Part shown: one piece after another, positions 6,508 to 13,144 of the stretch
How positions within the stretch are numbered: the stretch's first letter is position 1
Layout of the letters: each line of letters opens with the position of its first letter
Source of the DNA: Clostridiales bacterium
GTDB lineage: Bacteria; Bacillota_A; Clostridia; Oscillospirales; Acutalibacteraceae
Length of the DNA: 13,767 bases
Assembly (NCBI GenBank): GCA_009774735.1
Contig: VSOH01000302.1
Coordinates: 1-13,767 of the forward strand
Reading direction: 5' to 3'
Notes under the pieces: model-generated
Databases searched by the model: none
Seen by the model: only the letters and a program-made list of their open reading frames with translations
What the model was told of the DNA's origin: nothing
Program-made: the position numbers and the translations under genes

Positions 6508-7071
6508 TTACTTATCCTGTTTAACTACGGGAGGAACATCACTCACGGGCTGAACCTGTGAAAAACTCACACGCCCCGGCTCCAGAACCAAACAAGTCCC
6601 ATCCTTGCACACCTCAGCCCGGTCTGGCGTCACATCCACGTTATGACCGCATCCGGACAGGGTGGCAACACCGCCAAACAGGATGCCCCCAATAATAACT
6701 CCCCCGGCCCAGTAAAGCCATTTTTTCCAGCCGGTGGAGGTCTTGGCCTGCCCTAAAAGGTAATTGCGGACATCCCCCAGCGCGTGCCTGCCAATAATGG
6801 GCAGGGCTTGCTGCGCCAATCGCACAAACGCTGCCCGCTGCGGATCGGTTAAATCTCCCCAAGACTTCCAGCCGCCGCCGTTATCCTCGGAAACTACCCC
6901 ATAAAAATCCTTGGCTATCGCCTCGGCATGATTGCATTCTTTATCATTAATCATATCACTTCTTCTATCTTCAATCTGTTGAGCTCCGCCTTCTGCCACC
7001 TCCGCCACGGCAGGCCGTTTCGGCCCCTTCCCCGTACTCTTGCCAATCCCTCTCCTGTACCGTCTCTTCAT
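6508..7071 (-). CDS. Single-pass membrane protein with lipobox-like LSGC, lysis-cassette neighbour
   Basis: The protein has 187 residues; the ATG at 7071 overlaps the upstream stop (TAATG) and has AGGAGG exactly 7 bases upstream, so this start is well supported. An internal ATG at 6954 (residue 40) is a weaker alternative. Residues 1-25 are strongly basic. Residues 50-110 form a soluble helical domain including DLTDPQRAAFVRLAQQALP. Residues 116-138 (KKWLYWAGGVIIGGILFGGV) form a positively flanked transmembrane helix, followed by LSGC at 138-141, a good lipobox match. The tail (142-187) contains Cys155 and Cys160 and is Pro/Val-rich. A normal lipoprotein would not carry 115 residues before its signal helix, so it may be a type II membrane protein, a two-gene fusion, or a pinholin or spanin partner. 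It adjoins holin-like and endolysin genes. The function is unknown. Confidence 0.72.
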   Translation of the reverse strand: MKRRYRRGIGKSTGKGPKRPAVAEVAEGGAQQIEDRRSDMINDKECNHAEAIAKDFYGVVSEDNGGGWKSWGDLTDPQRAAFVRLAQQALPIIGRHALGDVRNYLLGQAKTSTGWKKWLYWAGGVIIGGILFGGVATLSGCGHNVDVTPDRAEVCKDGTCLVLEPGRVSFSQVQPVSDVPPVVKQDK

Positions 7072-7343
7072 TACTCGCCCTCCTCTCTACCCTTATCCTT
7101 CGGCAGCATCTCCAGCCACAACACCACCTCCCGGTGAGCATCCCGCCTCATCGCATCCAAAGGATCAAACAACCTCTCCCCATCCTGCTTCTGAAAACAC
7201 GGCAAATCTGTCTGAAAAAACTCCTTCATCCACTCCAGCACCACCTTCCACTCCTCGCTCCGCAACAACAACCTCTTGGCTTTCCACCTCCGCGCAAACA
7301 AATCTAACAACTCCTTCTCTTTATCTACATTATAACTAATCAT
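7071..7343 (-). CDS. Bbp19-like small phage protein
   Basis: The protein has 90 residues and lies 23 bases after the portal stop. Residues 10-33 form a basic helix (ELLDLFARRWKAKRLLL). Then comes EWKVVLEWMKEFFQTDLPCF, a short loop with FDPLDAMRRDAHREVV, and a final helix LWLEMLPK. The layout '---v---L-----------f--dp--------GrR-vvlwl---l' resembles the roughly 90-120-residue Bbp19 family of Bordetella phage BPP-1 and relatives, which lies just after the portal gene in many podoviruses. Its molecular role is not known to me. The usual Gly-Arg before the last helix is AHRE here. There is no clear Shine-Dalgarno. The match is by pattern and position, not by a search. Confidence 0.6.
   Translation of the reverse strand: MISYNVDKEKELLDLFARRWKAKRLLLRSEEWKVVLEWMKEFFQTDLPCFQKQDGERLFDPLDAMRRDAHREVVLWLEMLPKDKGREEGE
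7079..7084 (-). promoter_or_regulatory. Strong ribosome binding site of the membrane-protein gene
   Basis: AGGAGG lies 7 bases before the ATG at 7071 and inside the 3' end of the preceding gene. It selects this start over the internal ATG at 6954. Confidence 0.8.
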
Positions 7344-7366
7344 AAAACGTGCTGCTCATAAATCAA

Positions 7367-9043
7367 CTACGCCGCTCCACCCTGAGCCTCCGCCGCCATC
7401 TTGGCAGCCGCAGCCTCATCCTTCATCACAGCCGCGCCCGCCTGACGCAGCCTCAACTCATCCTCATCCATCACCGCCGCACTCTTCCGCCGCCTCATGT
7501 CCTCCACCTCAATATTCCCCCTGATACTATCCTCAGACACGCCAAGAGACCGCAGCCGCGCTCTCATGCCACGATCCACATCCAAATGATCCAGCAAACC
7601 GGGAACCGCCTCACCCAACTCCACCGCCTCCCTCAACGCGGCAGCAAAAGCATCGCTCTCAATCCGCTTCAGCACCAACGCCACCTTATTATTATACGTC
7701 ACCCCCGGATTCTTCAGCGCAGTCCCCACAACAGAACCATTCCTAATCACATCCTCTCTCACGCAATCAGGCGGATCTGGAAAAACCCCGGCCCTGTACA
7801 GCACCATAAACACCCTGTCCAGCGTCGGCTGCACATCATAGGCAAACTGCACGAAAGACGGAAAAAACTGCAACAAATACTGATTCTCGCGCGCCATCAC
7901 CTCCGTCGCCGTGGGAAACCCCTTCTTACCCTCATCATACGCAAACAGCTCCAGCATCGGCACCAAAAACGCATCCTTAATCCGCTGCTCCTTATCCGCA
8001 AGCTGCTTATAAGAAAGACTCACATCCCCCACAGCCGCCCACTCCTTCGGCAACAACACTCCGCCACCCTGCAACAAATCCGGATCAACCAACGTCTTCC
8101 CGCCAGCCCGCAAATCAACCTCTCCCACCAGCTTTGCCGCCGTCAAAATCCGGGGATCTATCGCCACACGCCGCGCCTTCTCCAAATCCTTCTCAATCTC
8201 CTCCACCCCCCTCACCTCGCCCTCCACATCCTGCCACGGAGCAAACCCGAAAAAACTTGTCCCATTCATCTTCCAGCGCGTCGCCATATACGGCATCTCC
8301 CACTCCATCTCCCGCCGCATCACCCTCTTCCCCTGCTGATCCACATAAAAACTCTCCCAGCCGCGGCCCATCTTCGGCTTCTTCGCCCGCCGCACCACAT
8401 GCAGCACCACCCACTTCTTCTCATACATACCGGCCCCTCCCTGATGATAATCCGCCGCCATCCCCTCACTCAAAGCCGCCTTGCCAAACAAATCCGCCAC
8501 ATCATAAGCAGACAACAGCATCTCCCTCACAAACACCACCACCCGGCCCTCGTCATCCACCTCCCCGCAAACCTGTTCCGGGGAAATCGCCTTAAACAAC
8601 AACCTCACGCTCCTGCCCGGCCCGCAATACAAACTCCCCGTCCCCATGCCGACACGATCAAGAAAACACTCGTAAATCTCGGAATAAAAATTGCTCCGCG
8701 TCAGCTCCATCAAAGCAATATCGGAACACTTGCCATACCATGCGTTAGCCTCCTCCACATCCTCCTCCGCTACATCTCCGGGCCTCGCGATCCACTTGAA
8801 CCACGGCTCATGGCTCGTCACAATATGGCTCATATGCGCTCCGGCCAGCCGGGCACAGGCCATCCTGGCCGCCCCATTCCGCACCCTGCCCACAAAATCG
8901 GACGGACGAAACCTTAAATCATCCACCCTGTTCGGCAGCAAATACCAGCGGGCAAACTGCCACGTCTTTGCAAGCTCATCCCGTTGCTTCCTCAACCCGT
9001 TATACAGGCGCACCAGCTCATCCGCCTCATCCTGACGGCTCAT
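7367..9043 (-). CDS. Portal (head-to-tail connector) protein, T7-like
   Basis: The 558-residue protein belongs by motif to the Head-tail connector family (PF12236 type), whose members form the dodecameric ring through which DNA enters and leaves the head. Visible landmarks in order: N-terminal helix (LVRLYNGLRKQRDELAKTW, residues 10-28) and WYLLPNR; EPWFKWI (79-85), typical of the wing; VGMGTGSLY (131-139); PYMATRWKMNG (251-261); the long helix with EKDLEKARRVAIDP (284-297); and TATEVMAREN (378-387), the best family marker, followed by LQFFP. The C-terminus is Ala-rich and helical. The length matches the usual 520-560. GGGAG lies 8 bases before the ATG, and ATGA overlaps the small upstream gene. 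The long open frame on the opposite strand is a composition artefact. Confidence 0.92.
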   Translation of the reverse strand: MSRQDEADELVRLYNGLRKQRDELAKTWQFARWYLLPNRVDDLRFRPSDFVGRVRNGAARMACARLAGAHMSHIVTSHEPWFKWIARPGDVAEEDVEEANAWYGKCSDIALMELTRSNFYSEIYECFLDRVGMGTGSLYCGPGRSVRLLFKAISPEQVCGEVDDEGRVVVFVREMLLSAYDVADLFGKAALSEGMAADYHQGGAGMYEKKWVVLHVVRRAKKPKMGRGWESFYVDQQGKRVMRREMEWEMPYMATRWKMNGTSFFGFAPWQDVEGEVRGVEEIEKDLEKARRVAIDPRILTAAKLVGEVDLRAGGKTLVDPDLLQGGGVLLPKEWAAVGDVSLSYKQLADKEQRIKDAFLVPMLELFAYDEGKKGFPTATEVMARENQYLLQFFPSFVQFAYDVQPTLDRVFMVLYRAGVFPDPPDCVREDVIRNGSVVGTALKNPGVTYNNKVALVLKRIESDAFAAALREAVELGEAVPGLLDHLDVDRGMRARLRSLGVSEDSIRGNIEVEDMRRRKSAAVMDEDELRLRQAGAAVMKDEAAAAKMAAEAQGGAA

Positions 9044-9252
9044 CCCAACGTCTCCCGTTTACCACTAGCCGCGCCTCCATGCTGCCTCTCTACCTCACTC
9101 GCAAGCAGGGTTGATGCCCTGCCTCGCCGTCTGCGTTGCTCCTCCAGTAAACTGCGCTTCGCCGCATGTTCGCTCTCCCCGGCACTCACCGTCTCCACCT
9201 TCGGAGCCTGAACGGGAGGAGCTTCACCCTTCATATTCTTCTTGAAACCCAT
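9040..9252 (-). CDS. Small conserved portal-linked phage protein
   Basis: I choose the ATG at 9252 (MGFKKNMKGEAPPVQAPKV, 70 residues). The frame also opens at 9294, but that start has no ribosome site and lies in the loop of an inverted repeat. The protein is basic and probably disordered. After a Pro-rich start, it has AAKRSLLEEQRRRRGRASTLL and ends ASGKRETLG. The pattern 'r-RrGRaSTlLt ... kktLLG' is familiar from 60-110-residue proteins encoded between terminase and portal in many podoviruses. Their role is unclear; a packaging or portal accessory role is often suggested. It overlaps the portal start by four bases (ATGA). Family recognition is from memory of the motif and should be confirmed by a profile search. 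Confidence 0.66.
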   Translation of the reverse strand: MGFKKNMKGEAPPVQAPKVETVSAGESEHAAKRSLLEEQRRRRGRASTLLASEVERQHGGAASGKRETLG

Positions 9253-9270
9253 ACCCCACTCATACCACGG

Positions 9271-9304
9271 AAAAACAAAAACGCATCTAATCATTTAATT
9301 AGAT
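9271..9304 (-). terminator. Hairpin plus T-tract between terminase and portal genes
   Basis: The minus strand carries ATCTAAT, a 6-base loop, then ATTAGAT (perfect 7-base arms, 9285-9304), followed by GCG and T5-G-T5 (9281-9271). The layout is that of a Rho-independent terminator, but the stem is AT-rich and weak. It may attenuate transcription or be an operator. It lies in the 96-base gap after the terminase stop (9253-9348), where the rest is T/G-rich on the coding strand with no other gene seen. Confidence 0.4.
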
Positions 9305-9348
9305 ACCCACACAACACGCAAACCATCAACAACAAACACACAAAAAAA

Positions 9349-11067
9349 TCAATCCATCCTCGCCAATCCTCCGCTCCTGTTCCCTCCGCCCCAATCATCA
9401 TCCTCATCCAGCCAGCCTCCAGACTCCTCACGGCTAACAAAACCGCTCGCACGTGACACCAGCCCCTTCTTCAACGCCTCGCCCAGCGTCCTCAACGCAT
9501 CAGCCCCATGAGACGCCTCGTTATGCTCCGGCACATCATGGCTCACCCCATCCTCCAGCACCGTCTTCTTGCGGTAAGCGGCAATGCAATCCACCCCGCT
9601 CAACAACTTCACATCACCCTCACCCCGGCACTCCTTCAGACAATCCTCATGAAACACCGCATTCTTCAACATCGTCCTCACGGCATCAATCCCCATCCAC
9701 ACGCGCGGAATCCTCGGCACCCTCACCAGCCGCCCTCCAATCCCGGTATTCCGAAAAAGAGACATAGGATCACCGCCCCAATTCCTCCGGTTACCGTCGT
9801 GCGGAAACAAATGCTCATCAAAACTCATCCCCAACTCTCGCTCCCACAAACGAATCACCTCGGCATACTCCGTCATCCCCAAACCGCTGCTCTGGTAAAA
9901 CTTCAGCAACCTCACCTCATACCCTACCACCTGAGCTGCCCAAATAGCCGTACTATCATTCAACCCTAAATCCCAGGCAGACACCAAAGGAAAACCCGGC
10001 TCCACGGCAAACGCCGCCCCCACGCGCCCCTGCGCCCGCAACCTGTGCATCACGGCACCATAAATCGCCCCCGACACATGCGGCCACAACGCCTCCTCCG
10101 GCGTACTCGGGTACTCCTGCTTCATCAACTCTCCCTGCGTCTGCTTCATGTGGCTGTACCACACCATCTGCTCCTGACTCAGGCTGATACCCTTCTCCCT
10201 CAACTCGTCAAAATACGCCCTGTCCTCATCCAGCACATCATACCCCTCTCCGGCCAGAACGTACCCTGAATCCTCAAACCACGGGAAAAAGAAAAACTTC
10301 CACTGCACATTAGAAAGCCTCTTCCCCGTCAAATCCAGCGCCCCCTTCATAATCTCATAATTCAGCCCGGTTCTGCCTCCTTCATGCGTTGACTCGTTAA
10401 ACAAAAACCCGTCGCTCGGCACCGTATTAAACGCCCCGGACAATATTTCCGCAGCCTTGGCTGGAAAATGGCACGCCGTACTCCCAAACTCCGTCAGCCA
10501 AAGCAAATCCAATGTGCCGCCGCGCAAACTGGCCCCGGAATAAATATCGCTCCCATTGGCAAACCTCAGCTCACGGTCATTAGCATACACCGGCACCAGC
10601 CCTTTGCTCTTCACCAGCTTGCCAGTCCTCTCCTTAATCATCCGGCCCAGCCTCGCCAGCCACAAATCCTCATCAGTCGCATGTGCAGGCACATAATCCA
10701 GCCTGTCCCATGCAAACCTGATCTTGCCCAGCTTATTCTCGGCATCCGGCAAAGACTTATCCACAATCCCGGCATGGAACCCATCAACAAACAACATGCA
10801 ATCCAACGCCAGCATCGCAAGATAAGTGCTGATCCCCATCTGGCGACTCTTCAAAATAGCATTGCGGTGATGCAGCCCCCGGTGCAACTTGTTCTGAACT
10901 CTGTTCATGCGGAACCGCACCACCTTATCCCCTCCCTTCACCATCTTGCTCTCCACCCAATACAAATGATTCAACCGCCACTCCCTGTCTCCAAGCACCT
11001 CCGCAAACCTGCCCAACACGGCATCATCCATACCATTAAGGGGAGGGAAAAAACCTCTACTCGCCAT
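9349..11067 (-). CDS. terL: Terminase large subunit (packaging ATPase-nuclease)
   Basis: The 572-residue motor protein pumps and cuts phage DNA at the portal. ATPase part: AILKSRQMGIST (residues 70-81) is the Walker A-like loop of the SRQ-x-G-x-S type used by many terminases, and LLWLTEFG (188-195) is Walker B with catalytic Glu193. It follows SLRGGTLD. FNESTHEGG (223-231) fits the coupling motif. Nuclease part (RNase H-like): SAWDLGLNDST (363-373) with Asp366 and Asp371, FPHDGNRRN (421-429) with Asp424, and SHGADALR (519-526) with Asp523 as metal ligands. The C-terminus is acidic and Gly-rich (DEDDDWGGGN), a possible portal-binding tail. The length is normal. The start overlaps the small subunit gene by 11 bases. 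All key residues are present, so it should be active. Confidence 0.94.
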   Translation of the reverse strand: MASRGFFPPLNGMDDAVLGRFAEVLGDREWRLNHLYWVESKMVKGGDKVVRFRMNRVQNKLHRGLHHRNAILKSRQMGISTYLAMLALDCMLFVDGFHAGIVDKSLPDAENKLGKIRFAWDRLDYVPAHATDEDLWLARLGRMIKERTGKLVKSKGLVPVYANDRELRFANGSDIYSGASLRGGTLDLLWLTEFGSTACHFPAKAAEILSGAFNTVPSDGFLFNESTHEGGRTGLNYEIMKGALDLTGKRLSNVQWKFFFFPWFEDSGYVLAGEGYDVLDEDRAYFDELREKGISLSQEQMVWYSHMKQTQGELMKQEYPSTPEEALWPHVSGAIYGAVMHRLRAQGRVGAAFAVEPGFPLVSAWDLGLNDSTAIWAAQVVGYEVRLLKFYQSSGLGMTEYAEVIRLWERELGMSFDEHLFPHDGNRRNWGGDPMSLFRNTGIGGRLVRVPRIPRVWMGIDAVRTMLKNAVFHEDCLKECRGEGDVKLLSGVDCIAAYRKKTVLEDGVSHDVPEHNEASHGADALRTLGEALKKGLVSRASGFVSREESGGWLDEDDDWGGGNRSGGLARMD

Positions 11068-11521
11068 CTGTCACCGTCTCACTACTGCCGCCCACCTTCA
11101 AACTCTGATCACCCAACAACCCGAAAATAGCCTCCGCCAACGTAGGGCCCCCAACATTCACCTCAGACGGCGCATTATGCCCGGCCATCTCATTATCAAT
11201 CTTAATCGCAGTCATCACCTCCTGCACAGTAGGGACGGAATCAAACAGCCCCAAATCCACGCCCACCTCCCCGCGCACCAGCTTAGCCAAAAACCTCCTC
11301 TTCTCCTTTGCGCTCAGGGCATACCCATCATCAAGCTCTGCTCTCAACCTCTTCAGCTCCTCCTGTATGTGCGGCTCCCTCATCTTGCGGCTCGCTCCTG
11401 AGCTCGCGCTCGCATCATCACCGGGATTCCACACAATCGCATAAGCCGCGCGGGGAGTAAAACTCTCCCACACAACCATCTTGCAAAACTCATCTTCCTT
11501 ATCGCTTAACTTCTTCATCAT
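11057..11521 (-). CDS. terS: Terminase small subunit
   Basis: The 154-residue protein precedes the large subunit, the standard order. Residues 4-28 read LSDKEDEFCKMVVWESFTPRAAYAIVW, matching the 'Lt-kq--Fc-----g----Aa--a' helix-turn-helix opening of DNA-recognising small subunits. Residues 38-62 (SASSGASRKMREPHIQEELKRL) match the following 'a--ll--p-v---i--l' helix. The Ser/Ala stretch DASASSGAS is a species-specific loop. The middle helix (LSAKEKRRFLAKLVRGE) would drive oligomerisation. The C-terminus is Gly-rich and probably contacts the large subunit. AAGGA sits 6 bases before the ATG at 11521, within the upstream gene, supporting MMKKL over MKKL. The gene overlaps the upstream stop by 23 bases. 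A role in binding the pac or cos site is known for the family; the packaging strategy here is unknown. Confidence 0.84.
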   Translation of the reverse strand: MMKKLSDKEDEFCKMVVWESFTPRAAYAIVWNPGDDASASSGASRKMREPHIQEELKRLRAELDDGYALSAKEKRRFLAKLVRGEVGVDLGLFDSVPTVQEVMTAIKIDNEMAGHNAPSEVNVGGPTLAEAIFGLLGDQSLKVGGSSETVTDGE

Positions 11522-11873
11522 CTTGCATCCTTAACCTTAATCTTGCAAACCTGCCCTCTATCACCCTCCTCCCCTCCGCGCTCGCCGCATACGTCACGCA
11601 GGGCCTCTGCCCCTTGACCTCCAGCAGCCCCATCCTCCGCAACCTTGCCAGCGCATTGGAAACAGACTGGCTATTCCGCGCCCGGCACCACGCCACTACC
11701 CCTCTGCACTCAACCTCTCCCAGCTCCCCCACCGCCAGCAGTACCAGAAAATCCAGCGGCGTCATCTCCAGCTCCCCAAAACACACCGCTCTCACCGTCG
11801 CCGCCACCAAACGATACATCTTCATCGCCGTTGTGGCAACGGCCTGAACGGGCGGCCCTCCACATGGCCGCAT
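11499..11873 (-). CDS. Winged-helix (MarR-like) DNA-binding protein
   Basis: The protein has 124 residues from the ATG at 11873, which has GGAGGAGG almost touching it. An ATG at 11825 (MKMYRLVAATVRAV, 108 residues) fits the fold better but lacks a ribosome site. Residues 37-100 look like a winged helix: TPLDFLVLLAVGELGEVEC (helices 1-2), RNSQSVSNALARLRRMGLLEV (recognition helix and wing entry), then QRPCVTYAASAEGRRVIEGRF (wing and last helix). This layout is that of MarR-type regulators. No ligand pocket can be seen. It lies directly before the terminase genes and overlaps terS by 23 bases, so it may regulate the late operon or recognise DNA for packaging. A 17-base inverted repeat crosses its 5' end and could be an autoregulatory site. 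Confidence 0.68.
   Translation of the reverse strand: MRPCGGPPVQAVATTAMKMYRLVAATVRAVCFGELEMTPLDFLVLLAVGELGEVECRGVVAWCRARNSQSVSNALARLRRMGLLEVKGQRPCVTYAASAEGRRVIEGRFARLRLRMQDDEEVKR
11827..11843. repeat. 17-base inverted repeat at the 5' end of the winged-helix gene
   Basis: On the plus strand GCCGTTG, loop TGG, CAACGGC: perfect 7-base arms. It lies 1 base upstream of the alternative ATG at 11825. It could be an operator for the regulator, an RNA hairpin that blocks initiation at 11825, or plain coding sequence if translation begins at 11873. Confidence 0.5.
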
Positions 11874-11925
11874 CCTCCTCCGTTCAAACCATCAATACGC
11901 ATTAACGCTTCAACCGCCCGCCGAT

Positions 11926-12378
11926 TCAGGCAACCTCAACCTCCACACCGAACACCCCGGCCACAATCGTCTTGTACCGGTCAATGCCCGTCTCCGTAGG
12001 CTTCACCTGAATATATCCGTTATCAGACTTCACATATTCCAGCAAGCCCAAATCAATCAGAGCATGCGCATCACGGACAAACAGCGTATTCCACGGCTGA
12101 CGGAACAAACACCACTTCTCGCACACCTCCACCAGCAGCTTCAGCCGTTCCCCGTGGTACTTCTTGCCCTGCCGTGCCTGTCTCCGACCAACACGCACCA
12201 TACCCGACGCGCTAATAACCCCGCGCAGGGCGGCATCATCACCACAACACGCCTCATCAGGCTCACAGCACGGCTCACAAACCATGCTATCGCCATACAT
12301 GCGCACAACATACTCCTGTGTTGCCTTCATGTCCTCACTCTTCCCCACCTTGCTCTTATTTACTGTCTTTTTAGTCAT
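11926..12378 (-). CDS. Unknown protein with Cys cluster and winged-helix-like C-terminus
   Basis: The protein has 150 residues. The N-terminus is Lys/Ser-rich (MTKKTVNKSKVGKSED). Residues 33-50 (VCEPCCEPDEACCGDDA) pack five Cys as C-x2-CC-x5-CC, and residues 86-90 add CEKWC, so metal binding or disulphides are possible. Residues 62-80 are basic (VRVGRRQARQGKKYHGERLK). From residue 78 onward the order helix, FVRDAHALIDLGLLEYV, short wing (DNGYIQVKPTETG), helix resembles a winged-helix domain of the kind seen in the next gene. The first ATG (12378) lies in a perfect AT palindrome with no ribosome site. The ATG at 12330 (MKATQEYVV) has GAGG just upstream and may be the true start. I recognise no family. 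A regulatory role is inferred from fold and position between replication and packaging genes. Confidence 0.66.
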   Translation of the reverse strand: MTKKTVNKSKVGKSEDMKATQEYVVRMYGDSMVCEPCCEPDEACCGDDAALRGVISASGMVRVGRRQARQGKKYHGERLKLLVEVCEKWCLFRQPWNTLFVRDAHALIDLGLLEYVKSDNGYIQVKPTETGIDRYKTIVAGVFGVEVEVA

Positions 12379-12394
12379 AATATATTTATATTAT
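12377..12394. promoter_or_regulatory. Perfect AT palindrome in the leader between replication and packaging genes
   Basis: ATAATATA, TT, TATATTAT: 8-base arms with a 2-base centre, only A and T, covering two bases of the ATG at 12378. It sits in the 62-base gap 12379-12440, the main AT-rich island here. A promoter with TATAAA/TATATT hexamers, or an operator, is plausible. No consensus -35 is evident. Confidence 0.4.
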
Positions 12395-12440
12395 TATGTT
12401 TATTTCTGTTTTTTCCGAAACACCCGTTCCGGGAAATCTG

Positions 12441-13142
12441 TCACGCACGCCGGAAACTCCGCCAATCGCACCACCTGACCCCTCCACGATTCTCGCTCCT
12501 CCGCTGGATCACACGATCCTTCACGCTATCCGGCATGTACCTATTGAAATCATCCGTCGTCCAATTAGCAACGATAACGGTATCTTCTTCCGCGTTATAC
12601 CGGGCATTCACCACCTCCTCAAAAAAATCCAAACTCAAATCCCTGCCTTCCCCCTTGTACCCAATACCGCGCTGAAACTCATCCAGCACCAGCAAACTCT
12701 TGCGCCGATGCCCTATCTGCACGGCAAAATCACGCTCAAAACTGCCTCCCAGCCCAATCTTCGCCAGCCTCTCCCGGTACAGGCCATCCCCGCTGAAATA
12801 CCATGCCCTCTCATACCCGCAATCCCGCGCCAGCTTGCAGGCGGACAACGTCTTGCCCGTACCTCTCAGGCCAAGCACCACGGCCAGCATCCCCTTCCCG
12901 GCCATCCCCAGCAGCCAAGCCCTCAACATCCCGGCCTTGCGTTCCGCATCCACGTCCTCCACGGATGCAAACGGAAGCTTCAGCTTGCAATACTGTTCCG
13001 GCCAGCCCCACATCTTCAGCCGCTTCAACTTGCGGGAAAACACCACATCGGCATCGTCAAACATGGTAGGCTCATCCTCTGTCGCCTCGTCACTCACATA
13101 CAGATCAAGACGGGACATTAAATCATCTAAATCATCATTCAT
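12441..13142 (-). CDS. DnaC-like helicase loader (AAA+ ATPase)
   Basis: The protein has 233 residues. An acidic N-terminal region (residues 1-32, MNDDLDDLMSRLDL...) would bind the helicase. The AAA+ core has Walker A GLRGTGKT (91-98, Lys97), Walker B SLLVLDEF (149-156, Asp154 and Glu155), sensor 1 VIVANWTT (189-196, Asn193) and a candidate arginine finger in DSVKDRVIQR (205-214). The final segment GVRWCDWRSFR follows where DnaC and IstB-type proteins place their last strand. Such ATPases load the replicative DnaB-type helicase at the phage origin. The gene begins 2 bases after the stop of the initiator-like gene (TAGTAATG) with AAGG upstream. That pairing (initiator then loader) resembles lambda O/P and DnaT/DnaC logic. 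No transposase lies next to it, so an IstB role is unlikely. Confidence 0.86.
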   Translation of the reverse strand: MNDDLDDLMSRLDLYVSDEATEDEPTMFDDADVVFSRKLKRLKMWGWPEQYCKLKLPFASVEDVDAERKAGMLRAWLLGMAGKGMLAVVLGLRGTGKTLSACKLARDCGYERAWYFSGDGLYRERLAKIGLGGSFERDFAVQIGHRRKSLLVLDEFQRGIGYKGEGRDLSLDFFEEVVNARYNAEEDTVIVANWTTDDFNRYMPDSVKDRVIQRRSENRGGVRWCDWRSFRRA

Positions 13143-13144
13143 TA

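Noticed and set aside
6641..6862. Out-of-phase minus frame inside the 187-residue membrane protein, considered as an embedded Rz1-like gene
   Set aside because: No N-terminal signal helix precedes its Cys residues, and no ribosome site is seen. It is not an embedded lipoprotein gene.
7349..8917. 522-codon open frame on the plus strand opposite the portal gene
   Set aside because: Its product is a His/Pro/Arg/Leu-rich string without domains, it lacks a ribosome site, and the minus-strand frame is a clear portal protein. Skewed third-base use removes stops from the antisense frame.
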